A stretch of 9,375 nucleotides of DNA, taken from assembly GCA_020723545.1 (NCBI GenBank), contig DYIS01000087.1:1-9375 (forward strand), read 5' to 3'. The DNA comes from Ktedonobacter racemifer. Its GTDB lineage: Bacteria > Chloroflexota > DTOL01 > JACQYG01. A program made the position numbers and the translations under genes. The first letter of the stretch is position 1. Each line of letters begins with the position of its first letter. Shown in pieces: positions 1 to 6,001 of this stretch. The notes beneath the pieces were generated by a model that worked only from the letters and a program-made list of their open reading frames with translations, had not been told where the DNA came from and did no database searches.

Positions 1-612
1 GCCAAGGATAAGAAAGAGGCCGAGTCGAAAGTCGCCGTCGGCGACGTGGCCGGGTTCCACCGCCCCTGCGAGTTCCTGGGCGGCCGCGTCATCGCCAAGG
101 CCATGGACGACCGCATTGGCTGCGCCATTTTGATCCAGGTCATGAAAACGTTGAAAAAGAACCCAAACGACATCTACTTTGTCTTCACCGTTCAAGAGGA
201 GGTGGGCTGCCGGGGCGCAGTCACCAGCGCCTATGGCGTCCAACCGGACCTGGCCATCGCCGTGGACGCCACCGACACCGGCGATACGCCCGAATCCCGC
301 CCCATGAACGTGACCCTGGGGAAGGGCCCGGCCATCAAGGTGAAAGACGCGGGGATGCTGGCTCATCCGGCGGTGAGGAGGCTACTGGTGGAGGCGGCGA
401 AGGGCCTGGGCATCGCCTATCAACTGGAGGTCCTGGAGGGCGGCTCCACCGATGCTATGGTCATGCAGACCTCCCGGGAGGGCGTTCCCTCTGGGGTGGT
501 ATCCATACCGTGCCGTTACGTCCACTCCCCTTCGGAGATGGTGGACTACGACGACGTGACCAACGCGGTAAAACTGCTGACCAAGGTGCTGGAGGATAGG
601 GTCGCAATCTAG
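1..612 (+). CDS. M42 family metallo-aminopeptidase (TET type), 3' part
   Basis: The frame is open from base 1, so the gene begins outside the window; 203 C-terminal residues are present and a GTG at 46 is internal. M42 enzymes are dinuclear-metal, cytoplasmic aminopeptidases (glutamyl aminopeptidase, FrvX/YpdE, archaeal TET) that trim short peptides. Visible signatures, numbered from base 1, are AMDDRIG with the bridging aspartate (Asp36 or Asp37), VQEEVG with the catalytic Glu66 and ligand Glu67, the Asp ligand in IAVDATDTGD (Asp89), GGSTDA, and YVHSP with the last His ligand (His175). The first metal-binding motif (HxD) and most of the dimerisation domain should lie upstream. The C-terminus is of normal family length and ends at TAG 610-612, followed by a terminator-like hairpin. 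A second M42 tail occurs at 1516-1716, so tandem M42 genes may once have stood here. Confidence 0.93.
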   Translation, partial: AKDKKEAESKVAVGDVAGFHRPCEFLGGRVIAKAMDDRIGCAILIQVMKTLKKNPNDIYFVFTVQEEVGCRGAVTSAYGVQPDLAIAVDATDTGDTPESRPMNVTLGKGPAIKVKDAGMLAHPAVRRLLVEAAKGLGIAYQLEVLEGGSTDAMVMQTSREGVPSGVVSIPCRYVHSPSEMVDYDDVTNAVKLLTKVLEDRVAI

Positions 613-624
613 CCAGCAAAATCC

Positions 625-660
625 GCAGGGCGGGTATCGTACCCGCTGCATCTCTTTGTT
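625..660 (+). terminator. Candidate intrinsic terminator after the M42 gene
   Basis: A perfect 7-bp stem (GCGGGTA 630-636, loop TCG, TACCCGC 640-646) can be extended by GCA/TGC across a 2-nt bulge. It is followed by a T-rich stretch, TCTCTTTGTT (651-660). It sits 13 nt past the M42 stop and on the right strand. The T-tract is interrupted, so efficiency is uncertain. Confidence 0.5.
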
Positions 661-757
661 AGTAAGAAGTCGGCTTGAAAAGCCCACGTACACCCTGGTT
701 GCGTGATACGTTACGCATACGTAAAAAGGATTTTATCGCACGAGCAATCTGATTGCC

Positions 758-1411
758 TTGTTCGTCACATCGCTGATCGTCAGCTTTTCCGGTGCGCTGA
801 TGCCGGGTCCTCTGGTCACGGCGACCATCGCCGGTAGCGCCCGGGAGGGGTTCTGGGTAGGGCCAGCTCTCACCCTTGGCCATGCTATCGCCGAGGCGGC
901 TATTGTCTTGGCCCTGGCTTTTGGGCTAGGTAGGCTTTTCCGGAACCGCTGGATGGCGGGGGCTATCGGCTTCCTTGGAGGGCTATTCTTACTCTGGATG
1001 GGCTACGACATCGCCCAAAGCGTCTGGACGGGAAGCGTGACCCTGGCACTGACACCCACGGGCTCTGCCAGCCACTCGGCCTGGGGGCCTGTTGCCACTG
1101 GCATCTTGGTCAGCATTGCTAATCCCTACTGGATCCTCTGGTGGGCCACGGTGGGGGCCAACTACGTACTCTTGGGACTGAAGCGGGGCTCTCTGGGCCT
1201 GGGGGCGGTGTACGCCGGCCATATCCTCTCCGATGCCAGTTGGCTGATCCTGGTGGCCTTTGTGGTCGCCTCTGGCCGGGCCTTCCTGAACGATACTATC
1301 TACCAGGGCATCCTCTTGCTTTGTAGCATCTTCCTGGTGGCTCTGAGCCTTTACTTCATCCGCTCCGGGGCCAATTTCCTACGGGGAAAGGTAGTGGTCA
1401 ATAGTCAGTAG
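758..1411 (+). CDS. LysE family amino-acid exporter
   Basis: A 217-residue, very hydrophobic protein with about six membrane segments (approx. residues 4-26, 34-58, 66-88, 110-136, 145-170, 180-205). The LysE/RhtB hallmark near the N-terminus is seen as FSGALMPGPL. A conserved NPYWILWW segment, typical of the family in Chloroflexota and archaea, lies in the fourth helix. These proteins export basic or neutral amino acids or related metabolites by proton antiport; the substrate cannot be read from sequence. The start is uncertain: there is no ATG, the frame opens after TAA 722-724, and TTG 758, ATT 752 and CTG 749 all fit the usual short N-terminus, with no well-placed ribosome-binding site for any. 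The last codons (VNSQ and stop TAG 1409-1411) lie in a 7-bp periodic repeat, so the tail is spacer-derived. A neighbouring aminopeptidase would make amino-acid efflux a sensible partner, but that is inference. Confidence 0.88.
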   Translation: MFVTSLIVSFSGALMPGPLVTATIAGSAREGFWVGPALTLGHAIAEAAIVLALAFGLGRLFRNRWMAGAIGFLGGLFLLWMGYDIAQSVWTGSVTLALTPTGSASHSAWGPVATGILVSIANPYWILWWATVGANYVLLGLKRGSLGLGAVYAGHILSDASWLILVAFVVASGRAFLNDTIYQGILLLCSIFLVALSLYFIRSGANFLRGKVVVNSQ

Positions 1412-1437
1412 TCCGTGATCGGTAGCCTGTGGTCCGA
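1396..1437. repeat. Heptad-periodic array at the lysE 3' end
   Basis: Six consecutive 7-bp units can be laid out from 1396, for example GGTCAAT, then AGTCAGT and AGTCCGT, ending at GGTCCGA. The second to fourth bases (GTC-like) and the T at the end are largely conserved. The array overlaps the last codons and the TAG stop of the LysE gene and continues into the spacer. It shares only the 7-bp period, not the unit, with the other arrays in the window. Confidence 0.65.
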
Positions 1438-1515
1438 AGGTGCGATGCGTCTCTTAGCAGCCAGAACAGGTCCGATTGCACGCAGGTCTTTTATGGCCAG
1501 TCAGCTATCGACCAT

Positions 1516-1716
1516 GGGGGGGGCGGCGCCACCGACGGCGAGGCCATCCACATCCACGCCCACGGCGTGCCCACCGCGGTCGTCGGCGTCCCCGCCCGGC
1601 ACATCCCGAGCCACACCGGCATGATCCACCGGGACGATTACGACCGGGCCCTCAAGCTGGTAGTAGCCCTGGTGAAGAAGCTGGACGCGGCCACGGCGAG
1701 GGGGCTCTCCGATTAG
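1516..1716 (+). pseudogene. C-terminal remnant of a second M42 peptidase
   Basis: About 66 codons read GGATDGEAIH, HGVPTAVVGVPARHIPSHTG and MIHRDDYDRALKLVVALVKK, ending at TAG 1714-1716. They align with the last part of M42 enzymes from the GG-TD motif, through the metal-binding His (RHIPSH), to the C-terminal helix. The N-terminal three quarters, with all other metal ligands, are missing, so no enzyme can be made. Homology begins exactly at a run of eight G (1516-1523). The upstream 75 bases in the same frame (to GTG 1429) resemble nothing recognisable. The remnant differs clearly from the intact tail at 430-612 (HGVPTAVVGVPARHI against EGVPSGVVSIPCRYV), so it is a decayed paralogue, not a recent copy. 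It ends 5 bp from the convergent ogt stop. Confidence 0.75.
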
Positions 1717-1721
1717 CCCAT

Positions 1722-2207
1722 TCAGGTCTTTTCCAACGCCAGGAGTCTGGCCTTCAAGTCCAGCCCAGCAGAGAAGCCTCCCAGCTTCTCGTCGCTGGCC
1801 ACCACCCGGTGGCAGGGCAAGATGATGGCTATGGGATTGGCCCCCAGCGCCTGGCCCACCGCCCGGGAGGCGCCAGGCCTTCCGATCTGCCGGGCCACCC
1901 AGGCATAGCTCCGGGTTTCACCATAGGGGATGGCCCGGATGGCCTGCCAGACCGAGTGCTGGAACTTGGTGCCGCAGGACAGGTCCAGCTCGTCGGCGAA
2001 CTCCACCTTGTGCCCCAGGGCGTAGCGCCTGAGCCTCTGGGGCAGATCGCCGAAGGCGGATTCCGGCGCGTTCTCGGCACAAAGCTGGCTCTCCAGATAG
2101 CGCTGCAGCTCCGGCCGGGGCAGCACCAGGGCCCGCAGGCCCTTCGCGGTTTTCACCAGGCCGATGTGGCCCAGGGCGGTGTCGCAGATCGTGTACTTTG
2201 AGGCCAA
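1722..2207 (-). CDS. ogt: Methylated-DNA--[protein]-cysteine S-methyltransferase
   Basis: Transfers the alkyl group from O6-alkylguanine (and O4-alkylthymine) in DNA to its own cysteine in a one-shot suicide reaction. The 161-residue protein has the normal short Ogt/MGMT length. The C-terminal domain carries the winged-helix part (residues about 82-118, FQHSVWQAIRAIPYGETRSY), the DNA-intercalating Arg in SRAVGQALGANP (Arg115), and the active site PCHRV with nucleophile Cys132, followed by GGFSAGLDLKARLLALE. The N-terminal RNase H-like domain is present but poorly conserved, as usual. The start is TTG 2207, chosen because GGAGGT lies 5 nt before it and no in-frame ATG fits. It is the last gene of the minus-strand operon, 19 nt after the YiiX-like stop. 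No Ada regulatory domain is attached. Confidence 0.95.
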   Translation of the reverse strand: MASKYTICDTALGHIGLVKTAKGLRALVLPRPELQRYLESQLCAENAPESAFGDLPQRLRRYALGHKVEFADELDLSCGTKFQHSVWQAIRAIPYGETRSYAWVARQIGRPGASRAVGQALGANPIAIILPCHRVVASDEKLGGFSAGLDLKARLLALEKT

Positions 2208-2212
2208 TTTCT

Positions 2213-2218
2213 ACCTCC
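2213..2218 (-). promoter_or_regulatory. Ribosome-binding site fixing the ogt TTG start
   Basis: GGAGGT on the minus strand stands 5 nt upstream of TTG 2207. It sits in the 19-nt gap after the preceding gene's TAA and supports the non-ATG start. Confidence 0.7.
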
Positions 2219-2220
2219 AA

Positions 2221-2248
2221 TATCCCTTATCCTCTATCTTCAGTTCCC
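2221..2248. repeat. Heptad-periodic array at the yiiX-like gene's 3' end
   Basis: On the plus strand the units TATCCCT, TATCCTC and TATCTTC are followed by AGTTCCC, with a 7-bp period. On the minus strand they encode the last residues (TEDRG) and the TAA stop of the YiiX-like gene. The next heptad in phase (2214-2220) supplies part of the ogt ribosome-binding site. As at lysE, gene tail and stop lie within periodic spacer DNA. Confidence 0.6.
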
Positions 2249-2895
2249 CAATCCGCGATCGGGGCCCGCAGCACGTTCCTGTACCACCAGCGCCGCAGGA
2301 TCAGGCCCAGGTTCCGCCAGTTCCGGGGTATCGGCTTGTACCGGGTGCCTACCGCCACCACTTGAACGTGCCTGCTGTGCGCAAAGGTGTAGGGCATAAC
2401 GGTCACGTTCAGGCCGAACGGGGCGGGGGACAGGTCAATGCCCTGGGCCTGATAGGCTTGCCAGATGAGGACGCTGCAGGAATAGTGGTCGGTGTCGTAG
2501 CGGTTGAAGATGATCTTCTTAATGTTAGGTGAATATGGGGTGCCAATACGTTCCTCAGCGTAGCGCACGGCGGCCTGGCGAACCTCTAGCGGGCACCTCA
2601 CGCGCAGGGTGATGAGGTCATAGTTCAGGGCGTAGGCCTCGTAGGTACAATGGTGGACCTGGTAGAACGGGCGCTGGCCCACCCGGTCGTGGTCCCCGAA
2701 GGGTTCCCGCACCACATCGATGATGGCCTCCCGGCCACCTTTACCGGTGACCAGGCCGGCGTGGGACCAGAAGATGACGTAACGCATGTACCAGCGGTCC
2801 CAGGGATTGGACATCAAGACGATGTCCCCGGCCTCCAGGGAGGTGAAGTCCAGGTCGTTCCTTTCCTTACTAAAGGGGCGAGCCGGCGCCGTCAC
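2227..2895 (-). CDS. YiiX-like permuted NlpC/P60 (papain-fold) cysteine hydrolase
   Basis: A 222-residue protein resembling the YiiX/YebB (former DUF830) group of circularly permuted papain-fold enzymes. In these the catalytic His precedes the Cys. Visible here are AGDIVLMS near residues 22-29, the His motif WSHAGLV (His45), the conserved GTPYSPN (118-124), and the Cys motif YSCSVLIWQAYQAQGIDL (Cys140). Members are amidases or esterases acting on cell-wall peptides or lipid-linked substrates; the substrate here is unknown. No signal peptide is evident, so it is either cytoplasmic or its export is not recognisable. The start is GTG 2895, 4 nt after the preceding stop, with only a weak GGGCGG upstream; a slightly later start is possible before the conserved block. 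The last five residues are encoded by periodic spacer DNA. The basic C-terminal region (about 190-212, rich in Arg and Trp) could bind membrane. Confidence 0.75.
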   Translation of the reverse strand: MTAPARPFSKERNDLDFTSLEAGDIVLMSNPWDRWYMRYVIFWSHAGLVTGKGGREAIIDVVREPFGDHDRVGQRPFYQVHHCTYEAYALNYDLITLRVRCPLEVRQAAVRYAEERIGTPYSPNIKKIIFNRYDTDHYSCSVLIWQAYQAQGIDLSPAPFGLNVTVMPYTFAHSRHVQVVAVGTRYKPIPRNWRNLGLILRRWWYRNVLRAPIADWGTEDRG

Positions 2896-2899
2896 CGCC

Positions 2900-3334
2900 C
2901 TACATCCACCAGAGCGTCAGCGCTATCCCCATGGTCGCGCCCACCAACACCTCGAAGGGCGTGTGGCCGATGAGTTCCTTCAGCCGCTCCTCGCTGATGC
3001 TCTGGCGCTGGAACAGCTCGTCCAGCATCCGGTTAAGGATCCTGGCCTGAACGCTCACCGCTCGCCGCACGCCCGCCGCATCATACATCACCACCGCGGC
3101 GAACACGGCAGCCAGGGCGAAGAACGGCGAGCCCACCCCCTCGACCTTGGCGATGGCGGTGGCCAGGGAGGTGACCAGGGCCGAATGGGAACTGGGCATG
3201 CCGCCGGCCGTGGTCAGGTAACGCAGGTCGAGCCTCCTCTCCGTGAAGAGGTGAAGCACCACCTTCAGGCACTGTGCCAGGATCCATATAGCGCTGGGAA
3301 CCACCAGCACCCGGTTATTCAATACGTCAGACAC
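2900..3334 (-). CDS. Divergent PAP2-family membrane protein (YuiD/DUF212)
   Basis: A 144-residue membrane protein of the DUF212 family (Bacillus YuiD), a compact relative of PAP2 phosphatases. Landmarks in order are a first hydrophobic helix (about 9-30, ending AQCLKVV), the signature GGMPSSHSALVTSLATA (44-60), a helix FFALAAVFAAVVMYDAAGVR (71-90), RRAVSVQARILNRML, and the terminal IGHTPFEVLVGATMGIALTL (122-140). The SSHS and GHTPFEV motifs correspond to the second and third PAP2 phosphatase motifs, so lipid-phosphate chemistry is the family guess; no activity is established for this group as far as I know. The length is typical, so it is not truncated. The start is GTG 3334 with an AAGG 8 nt upstream, 20 nt after the xseB stop. 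It is co-directional with lgt, xseB and the YiiX-like gene, suggesting one transcript. Confidence 0.9.
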   Translation of the reverse strand: MSDVLNNRVLVVPSAIWILAQCLKVVLHLFTERRLDLRYLTTAGGMPSSHSALVTSLATAIAKVEGVGSPFFALAAVFAAVVMYDAAGVRRAVSVQARILNRMLDELFQRQSISEERLKELIGHTPFEVLVGATMGIALTLWWM

Positions 3335-3354
3335 CAGAATGGCCTTGGTGATCG

Positions 3355-3612
3355 TTATTCGCCCCTCCCAGGCTCTGGCGGAGGGGCTTTCTCGAAAGGC
3401 ACCAGCTTATACTCGCCCCCGGCGGCCTGGATGAGTTTGCTAACCTTGAGCTCAGCCCCGTCCAGCTTCTTCTGACAGAACCTGGCCAGCCGGGTACCCT
3501 CCTCGAAGAGCTTCATGGATTCCTCCAGGGAGAGCCTGCCCTCCTCCAACTGTCGGACGATGTCCTCCAGCCGTCGGTAGGCCTCCTCGAAACCAGGCTC
3601 ATCATTCGTCAC
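3355..3612 (-). CDS. xseB: Exodeoxyribonuclease VII small subunit
   Basis: An 85-residue helical protein with the XseB pattern FEEAYRRLEDIVRQLEEGRL (residues 8-27), then SLEESMKLFEEGTRLARFCQ and KKLDGAELKVSKL. Several small subunits bind the coiled coil of XseA to form the nuclease that degrades single-stranded DNA from either end. The length is normal; the last 11 residues are a Pro/Glu/Gly-rich tail without family conservation. The GTG start at 3612 is supported by AGGAGGT a few nt upstream, and the gene overlaps the end of lgt by 11 nt, implying coupled translation. The partner xseA is not beside it in this window. Genes downstream of xseB are often isoprenoid genes in other bacteria; here they are envelope-type proteins instead. 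Confidence 0.93.
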   Translation of the reverse strand: MTNDEPGFEEAYRRLEDIVRQLEEGRLSLEESMKLFEEGTRLARFCQKKLDGAELKVSKLIQAAGGEYKLVPFEKAPPPEPGRGE

Positions 3613-4402
3613 TGGGGACCTCCTGGCCGACTTTGGCCCGCTGAGCCCGGCGCCGGTATATCAAAAGCGCCGCGCACGCCCCTATCAGGATCACGCTGAA
3701 CAACTGGGCGGTGCGGAAGCCACCGATGGTCCAGCTATCTATCCGAAGCTGCTCCACGAAGATGCGCCCTATACCGTACAGTACGCCGTAGGTGAAGAAC
3801 ACCTCGCCGTCCAACAGACGCCCCGCCATGCGTCGCATCATGTACATCAGGAAGAGGAACACCAGGAAGCTCCAGATGGATTCGTACAGGAAGGTGGGGT
3901 GATAACGCGCGATGTTCTCGTAGCCGGCCAGCCGGTACTCCGGGGCGATGTAGATCGCCCAGGGCAGGTTCGTGGGATAGCCATAGGCTTCCTGATTGAT
4001 GAAGTTTCCCCAGCGGGCCACCGCCTGGCCCAGTGCCAGGCTTGGGGCGGCTATGTCCAACCAGGGCCAGGGGGAGAGCCTGTTCCACCAGGTGTAGATG
4101 AAGATGCCGGTCAAACCACCGATGAGAGCGCCATAGATGGCCAGCCCACCGTGCCAGGTGGCGATCATGGCGTATAGATCGCCGCGATAGAGGTCCCAGG
4201 CCGAGATCACGTGGTAGGCCCGGGCTCCCACCACGCCCAGGATCGTTGCCAGGAGTGTCATGTTGATCAGGTGATCCAGGCTCATGGCGCGACGTTGGAC
4301 CTGCCAGCCAGCCAGGTAGACCCCGATCAGGACCATGCCACTGAGCAATACCCCATACCATTTGATTGTCAGGGGCCCCAGATGAACCAAAACAGGATTC
4401 AT
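3602..4402 (-). CDS. lgt: Prolipoprotein diacylglyceryl transferase
   Basis: An integral membrane enzyme that moves diacylglyceryl from phosphatidylglycerol to the lipobox cysteine of prelipoproteins, the first step of lipoprotein maturation. At 266 residues it has the usual length. The Lgt landmarks are all visible: KWYGVLL near the N-terminus (14-20), the HGGLAIYGALIGG motif (84-96), the signature RWGNFINQEAYG (130-141) with the essential Arg and Asn, HPTFLYES (168-175), and GRIFVEQLR (212-220). About seven hydrophobic segments span the chain, with a basic cytoplasmic tail (RRRAQRAK). The start is ATG 4402 with GGAG 7 nt upstream. It is the first gene of the minus-strand operon and overlaps xseB at its end. 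No signal peptidase II gene is visible here. Confidence 0.97.
   Translation of the reverse strand: MNPVLVHLGPLTIKWYGVLLSGMVLIGVYLAGWQVQRRAMSLDHLINMTLLATILGVVGARAYHVISAWDLYRGDLYAMIATWHGGLAIYGALIGGLTGIFIYTWWNRLSPWPWLDIAAPSLALGQAVARWGNFINQEAYGYPTNLPWAIYIAPEYRLAGYENIARYHPTFLYESIWSFLVFLFLMYMMRRMAGRLLDGEVFFTYGVLYGIGRIFVEQLRIDSWTIGGFRTAQLFSVILIGACAALLIYRRRAQRAKVGQEVPSDE
3618..3624 (-). promoter_or_regulatory. Ribosome-binding site of xseB inside the lgt 3' end
   Basis: AGGAGGT on the minus strand, 5 nt before GTG 3612, lies within the last codons of lgt. It decides the non-ATG start and supports translational coupling. Confidence 0.7.
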
Positions 4403-4431
4403 TAACCGACTCCAGATCTCTTGATGTGCCT

Positions 4432-4460
4432 AGTTTACCAGAAGGCCAGCCGGGATGCAA
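4432..4460 (-). promoter_or_regulatory. Candidate promoter for the lgt-xseB-yuiD-yiiX-ogt operon
   Basis: On the minus strand TTGCAT (4460-4455), a 17-bp spacer and TAAACT (4437-4432) match the sigma-70 pattern at 3/6 and 4/6 positions. A start near 4425 would leave a short leader before ATG 4402. A small inverted repeat (CAGC-GGG arms, 4447-4469) overlaps the -35 element. Confidence 0.35.
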
Positions 4461-4468
4461 TGCCCGCT

Positions 4469-4524
4469 GATGGCCGATGGCAGATAGCAAAAGGCCGACG
4501 GCGGACAGCGGTCTGCTTTCTGCC
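4469..4524. repeat. Heptad-periodic array between glnA and lgt
   Basis: Eight 7-bp units run without a break in phase, for example GATGGCC, GATGGCA, and later GACGGCG and GACAGCG, with a loose consensus GAYRGCN that decays toward the right end. It fills most of the spacer downstream of glnA. The right part also contributes an arm to the hairpin at 4504-4540. Confidence 0.65.
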
Positions 4525-4540
4525 ACGCTGACCCGCTGTC
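4504..4540 (-). terminator. Weak candidate terminator after glnA
   Basis: Arms GACAGCGGTC (4504-4513) and GACCCGCTGTC (4530-4540) pair over 10 bp with one bulged base and a 16-nt loop, 6 bp past the glnA stop. In the minus direction the first T-run (TTTT) comes only about 12 nt later, after a second small GC hairpin, so this may be a two-step or inefficient terminator. Confidence 0.35.
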
Positions 4541-4546
4541 TTTCGC

Positions 4547-5887
4547 TCACAACTGCTCCAGGTATCGCTGCCTCTCCCAACGCGTCACCAGGGTGGAATA
4601 CTCGCGCCATTCCCGGCGTTTGGCCTCTAGGAACCCCTGGAAGGCCTGTTGGCCCAGGACATTCCGGAGAACCTGGTCTCCTTCCAGCTCGTCCAAGGCG
4701 TCGCTCAGGGAGATGGGCAGGGTGGCGATGTTCAGCTCCTGGAGCCGGATATCGTCGAAGTGGTAGACGTTTTCTTCTACCGGAGGAGGCGCCTCCAGGT
4801 CCCGGTCCACGCCGTCCAGGCCTGCCCCCAGCATGGCGGCAAAGGCCAGGTAGGGGTTACAGCCAGGATCCGGGCAGCGCAGCTCCAGACGGGTGGACTG
4901 CTCCCTGCCGGGCGAGAAGCGCGGGATGCGGATCAGGGCCGAGCGATTGACCTCGCCCCAGCAGACGTACACCGGTGCCTCGTATCCCGGCACCAGGCGC
5001 TTGTAGGAGTTCACCGTGGGCGCTACCAAGGCAGCCAGGGCCCGGGCGTGGAGCATCTGACCGGCGATGAAGCGATAAGCGGTGCGAGAAAGCCGATACC
5101 GGTCCTCGGCATCGTAGAACACGTTCACCCCCGCCAGGTCGAAGAGGCTCTGGTGGGTATGCATCCCCGAGCCGTTTATGCCGTAGATGGGCTTGGGCAT
5201 GAAGGTGGCACACAGGCCGTGGGCCTGGGCGATGGCCTTGATAGTGTACTTAGTGGCGACCACGTTGTCCGCCGTGGTGAGGGCATCGGAGAAGCGGATG
5301 TCGATCTCGTGCTGGCCCGGCGAAACCTCGTGATGGATCTTCTCCACCGGGATCCCCATGCCCTCTAGGGCCTCGGCGATGTCCTCCCGCACCTGGGCCG
5401 CGGTGTCCCGGGGCGAGAAGTCGAAGTAGCTTCCCACGTCGTGGGGCACCGGTTCCACGTGGGGGGAGCCGTCGGTTCTGAAGAGAAAGAACTCAATTTC
5501 CGGCCCGGTGTTATAGACAAAGCCCCTCTCCCTGGCCTGGGCCAGGGCCTGCTTCAGGACGAAGCGAGGGTCGCCCTCGAACAGCTCCCCGTTGGGCTTC
5601 AGCACGTTGCAGATGACCCGGGCCACCCTCTTTTCTGGGCCCTCCCAGAGCAGGAGGCGATAGGTCTCCGGGTCGGGCATGAGCACCATGTCGGTCTCGT
5701 AGATGCGGGCGAAGCCCTGGATGGAGGAGCCGTCGAACCAGACCCCCTTGTTCTGGGCCTCCTCCAGCCGCCCCACTGGGATGGTGACGTTCTTGATGGT
5801 GCCCAGGATGTCCGTGAACTGCAGGCTCACGAATTTCACGCCATCGGCTTTGGCCCGAGAAGTGAGGTCCGAAAGAGAGGCCACCAT
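4547..5887 (-). CDS. glnA: Glutamine synthetase type I (GSI-alpha)
   Basis: ATP-dependent glutamine synthetase, making glutamine from glutamate and ammonia; a cytoplasmic dodecamer in this family. Motifs in order (residue 1 at ATG 5887) are the beta-grasp FTDILGTIKNVTIP (about 24-37), WFDGSSIQGFA, the metal-binding GPEIEFFLF (about 127-135), the Glu pair in HHEVSPGQHEIDIRF, the ATP-site GINGSGMHTHQSLF, the flap loop PTVNSYKRLVPGYEAP, NRSALIRIP, and RLELRCPDPGCNPYLAFAA. At 446 residues it is the short alpha type: the roughly 25-residue insertion of GSI-beta and the adenylylation Tyr motif (NLYDLP) are absent, so covalent control by GlnE is unlikely and feedback or transcriptional control is expected. 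ATG 5887 is preferred because AGGAGG stands 8 nt before it; GTG 5890, directly upstream in frame, is an alternative. Cys in RCPDPGC is slightly unusual (Ser and Ala are common). Confidence 0.97.
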   Translation of the reverse strand: MVASLSDLTSRAKADGVKFVSLQFTDILGTIKNVTIPVGRLEEAQNKGVWFDGSSIQGFARIYETDMVLMPDPETYRLLLWEGPEKRVARVICNVLKPNGELFEGDPRFVLKQALAQARERGFVYNTGPEIEFFLFRTDGSPHVEPVPHDVGSYFDFSPRDTAAQVREDIAEALEGMGIPVEKIHHEVSPGQHEIDIRFSDALTTADNVVATKYTIKAIAQAHGLCATFMPKPIYGINGSGMHTHQSLFDLAGVNVFYDAEDRYRLSRTAYRFIAGQMLHARALAALVAPTVNSYKRLVPGYEAPVYVCWGEVNRSALIRIPRFSPGREQSTRLELRCPDPGCNPYLAFAAMLGAGLDGVDRDLEAPPPVEENVYHFDDIRLQELNIATLPISLSDALDELEGDQVLRNVLGQQAFQGFLEAKRREWREYSTLVTRWERQRYLEQL

Positions 5888-5894
5888 CACTCAA

Positions 5895-5901
5895 CCCTCC
5901 T
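5895..5901 (-). promoter_or_regulatory. glnA ribosome-binding site
   Basis: AGGAGGG on the minus strand lies 4 nt before GTG 5890 and 7 nt before ATG 5887. It favours the ATG. It can also pair with the CCTCCT of the right arm of the upstream leader hairpin. Confidence 0.7.
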
Positions 5902-5913
5902 GAGATTATTTCA

Positions 5914-5956
5914 ACAAAAGCAGAGGAGGCTGGAAGTCTTTCCAGCCTCCTCGCTG
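5914..5956 (-). terminator. Intrinsic terminator/attenuator in the glnA leader
   Basis: A perfect 13-bp stem (arms 5923-5935 and 5940-5952, core GAGGAGGCTGGAA) closes a 4-nt loop. In the minus direction it is followed by TGCTTTTGTT, an intrinsic-terminator layout. It lies downstream of the glnA promoter (5973-6001) and about 15 nt upstream of the glnA ribosome-binding site. It would therefore stop glnA transcripts in the leader, and may also end read-through from the SWIM gene. The left arm repeats the ribosome-binding sequence AGGAGG and the right arm is its complement, so an alternative fold masking the start is possible. Confidence 0.65.
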
Positions 5957-5972
5957 TCGATCGGGCGCGCTC

Positions 5973-6001
5973 ATTATATCATATCTTGATCGTGTTATCT
6001 A
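5973..6001 (-). promoter_or_regulatory. glnA promoter with extended -10
   Basis: On the minus strand TAGATA (6001-5996), a 17-bp spacer and a perfect TATAAT (5978-5973) preceded by TG plus one base (extended -10). Transcription should begin near 5966, giving a leader of about 80 nt. The -35 overlaps the last codons of the SWIM gene. Confidence 0.7.

Noticed and set aside
699..727. Promoter for lysE (TTGCGT, 17 bp, TAAAAA)
   Set aside because: The match is weak, and the same bases form a short 7-bp periodic stretch (GCGTGAT, ACGTTAC, GCATACG at 701-721), so the resemblance may be by chance.
1476..2201. 241-codon plus-strand frame across the M42 remnant and ogt
   Set aside because: Low-complexity Arg/Gly/His-rich translation, antisense to ogt and out of frame with the M42 remnant.
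3735..4610. 291-codon minus-strand frame overlapping lgt
   Set aside because: It is a shifted reading of the lgt DNA; all conserved Lgt motifs are in the other frame.
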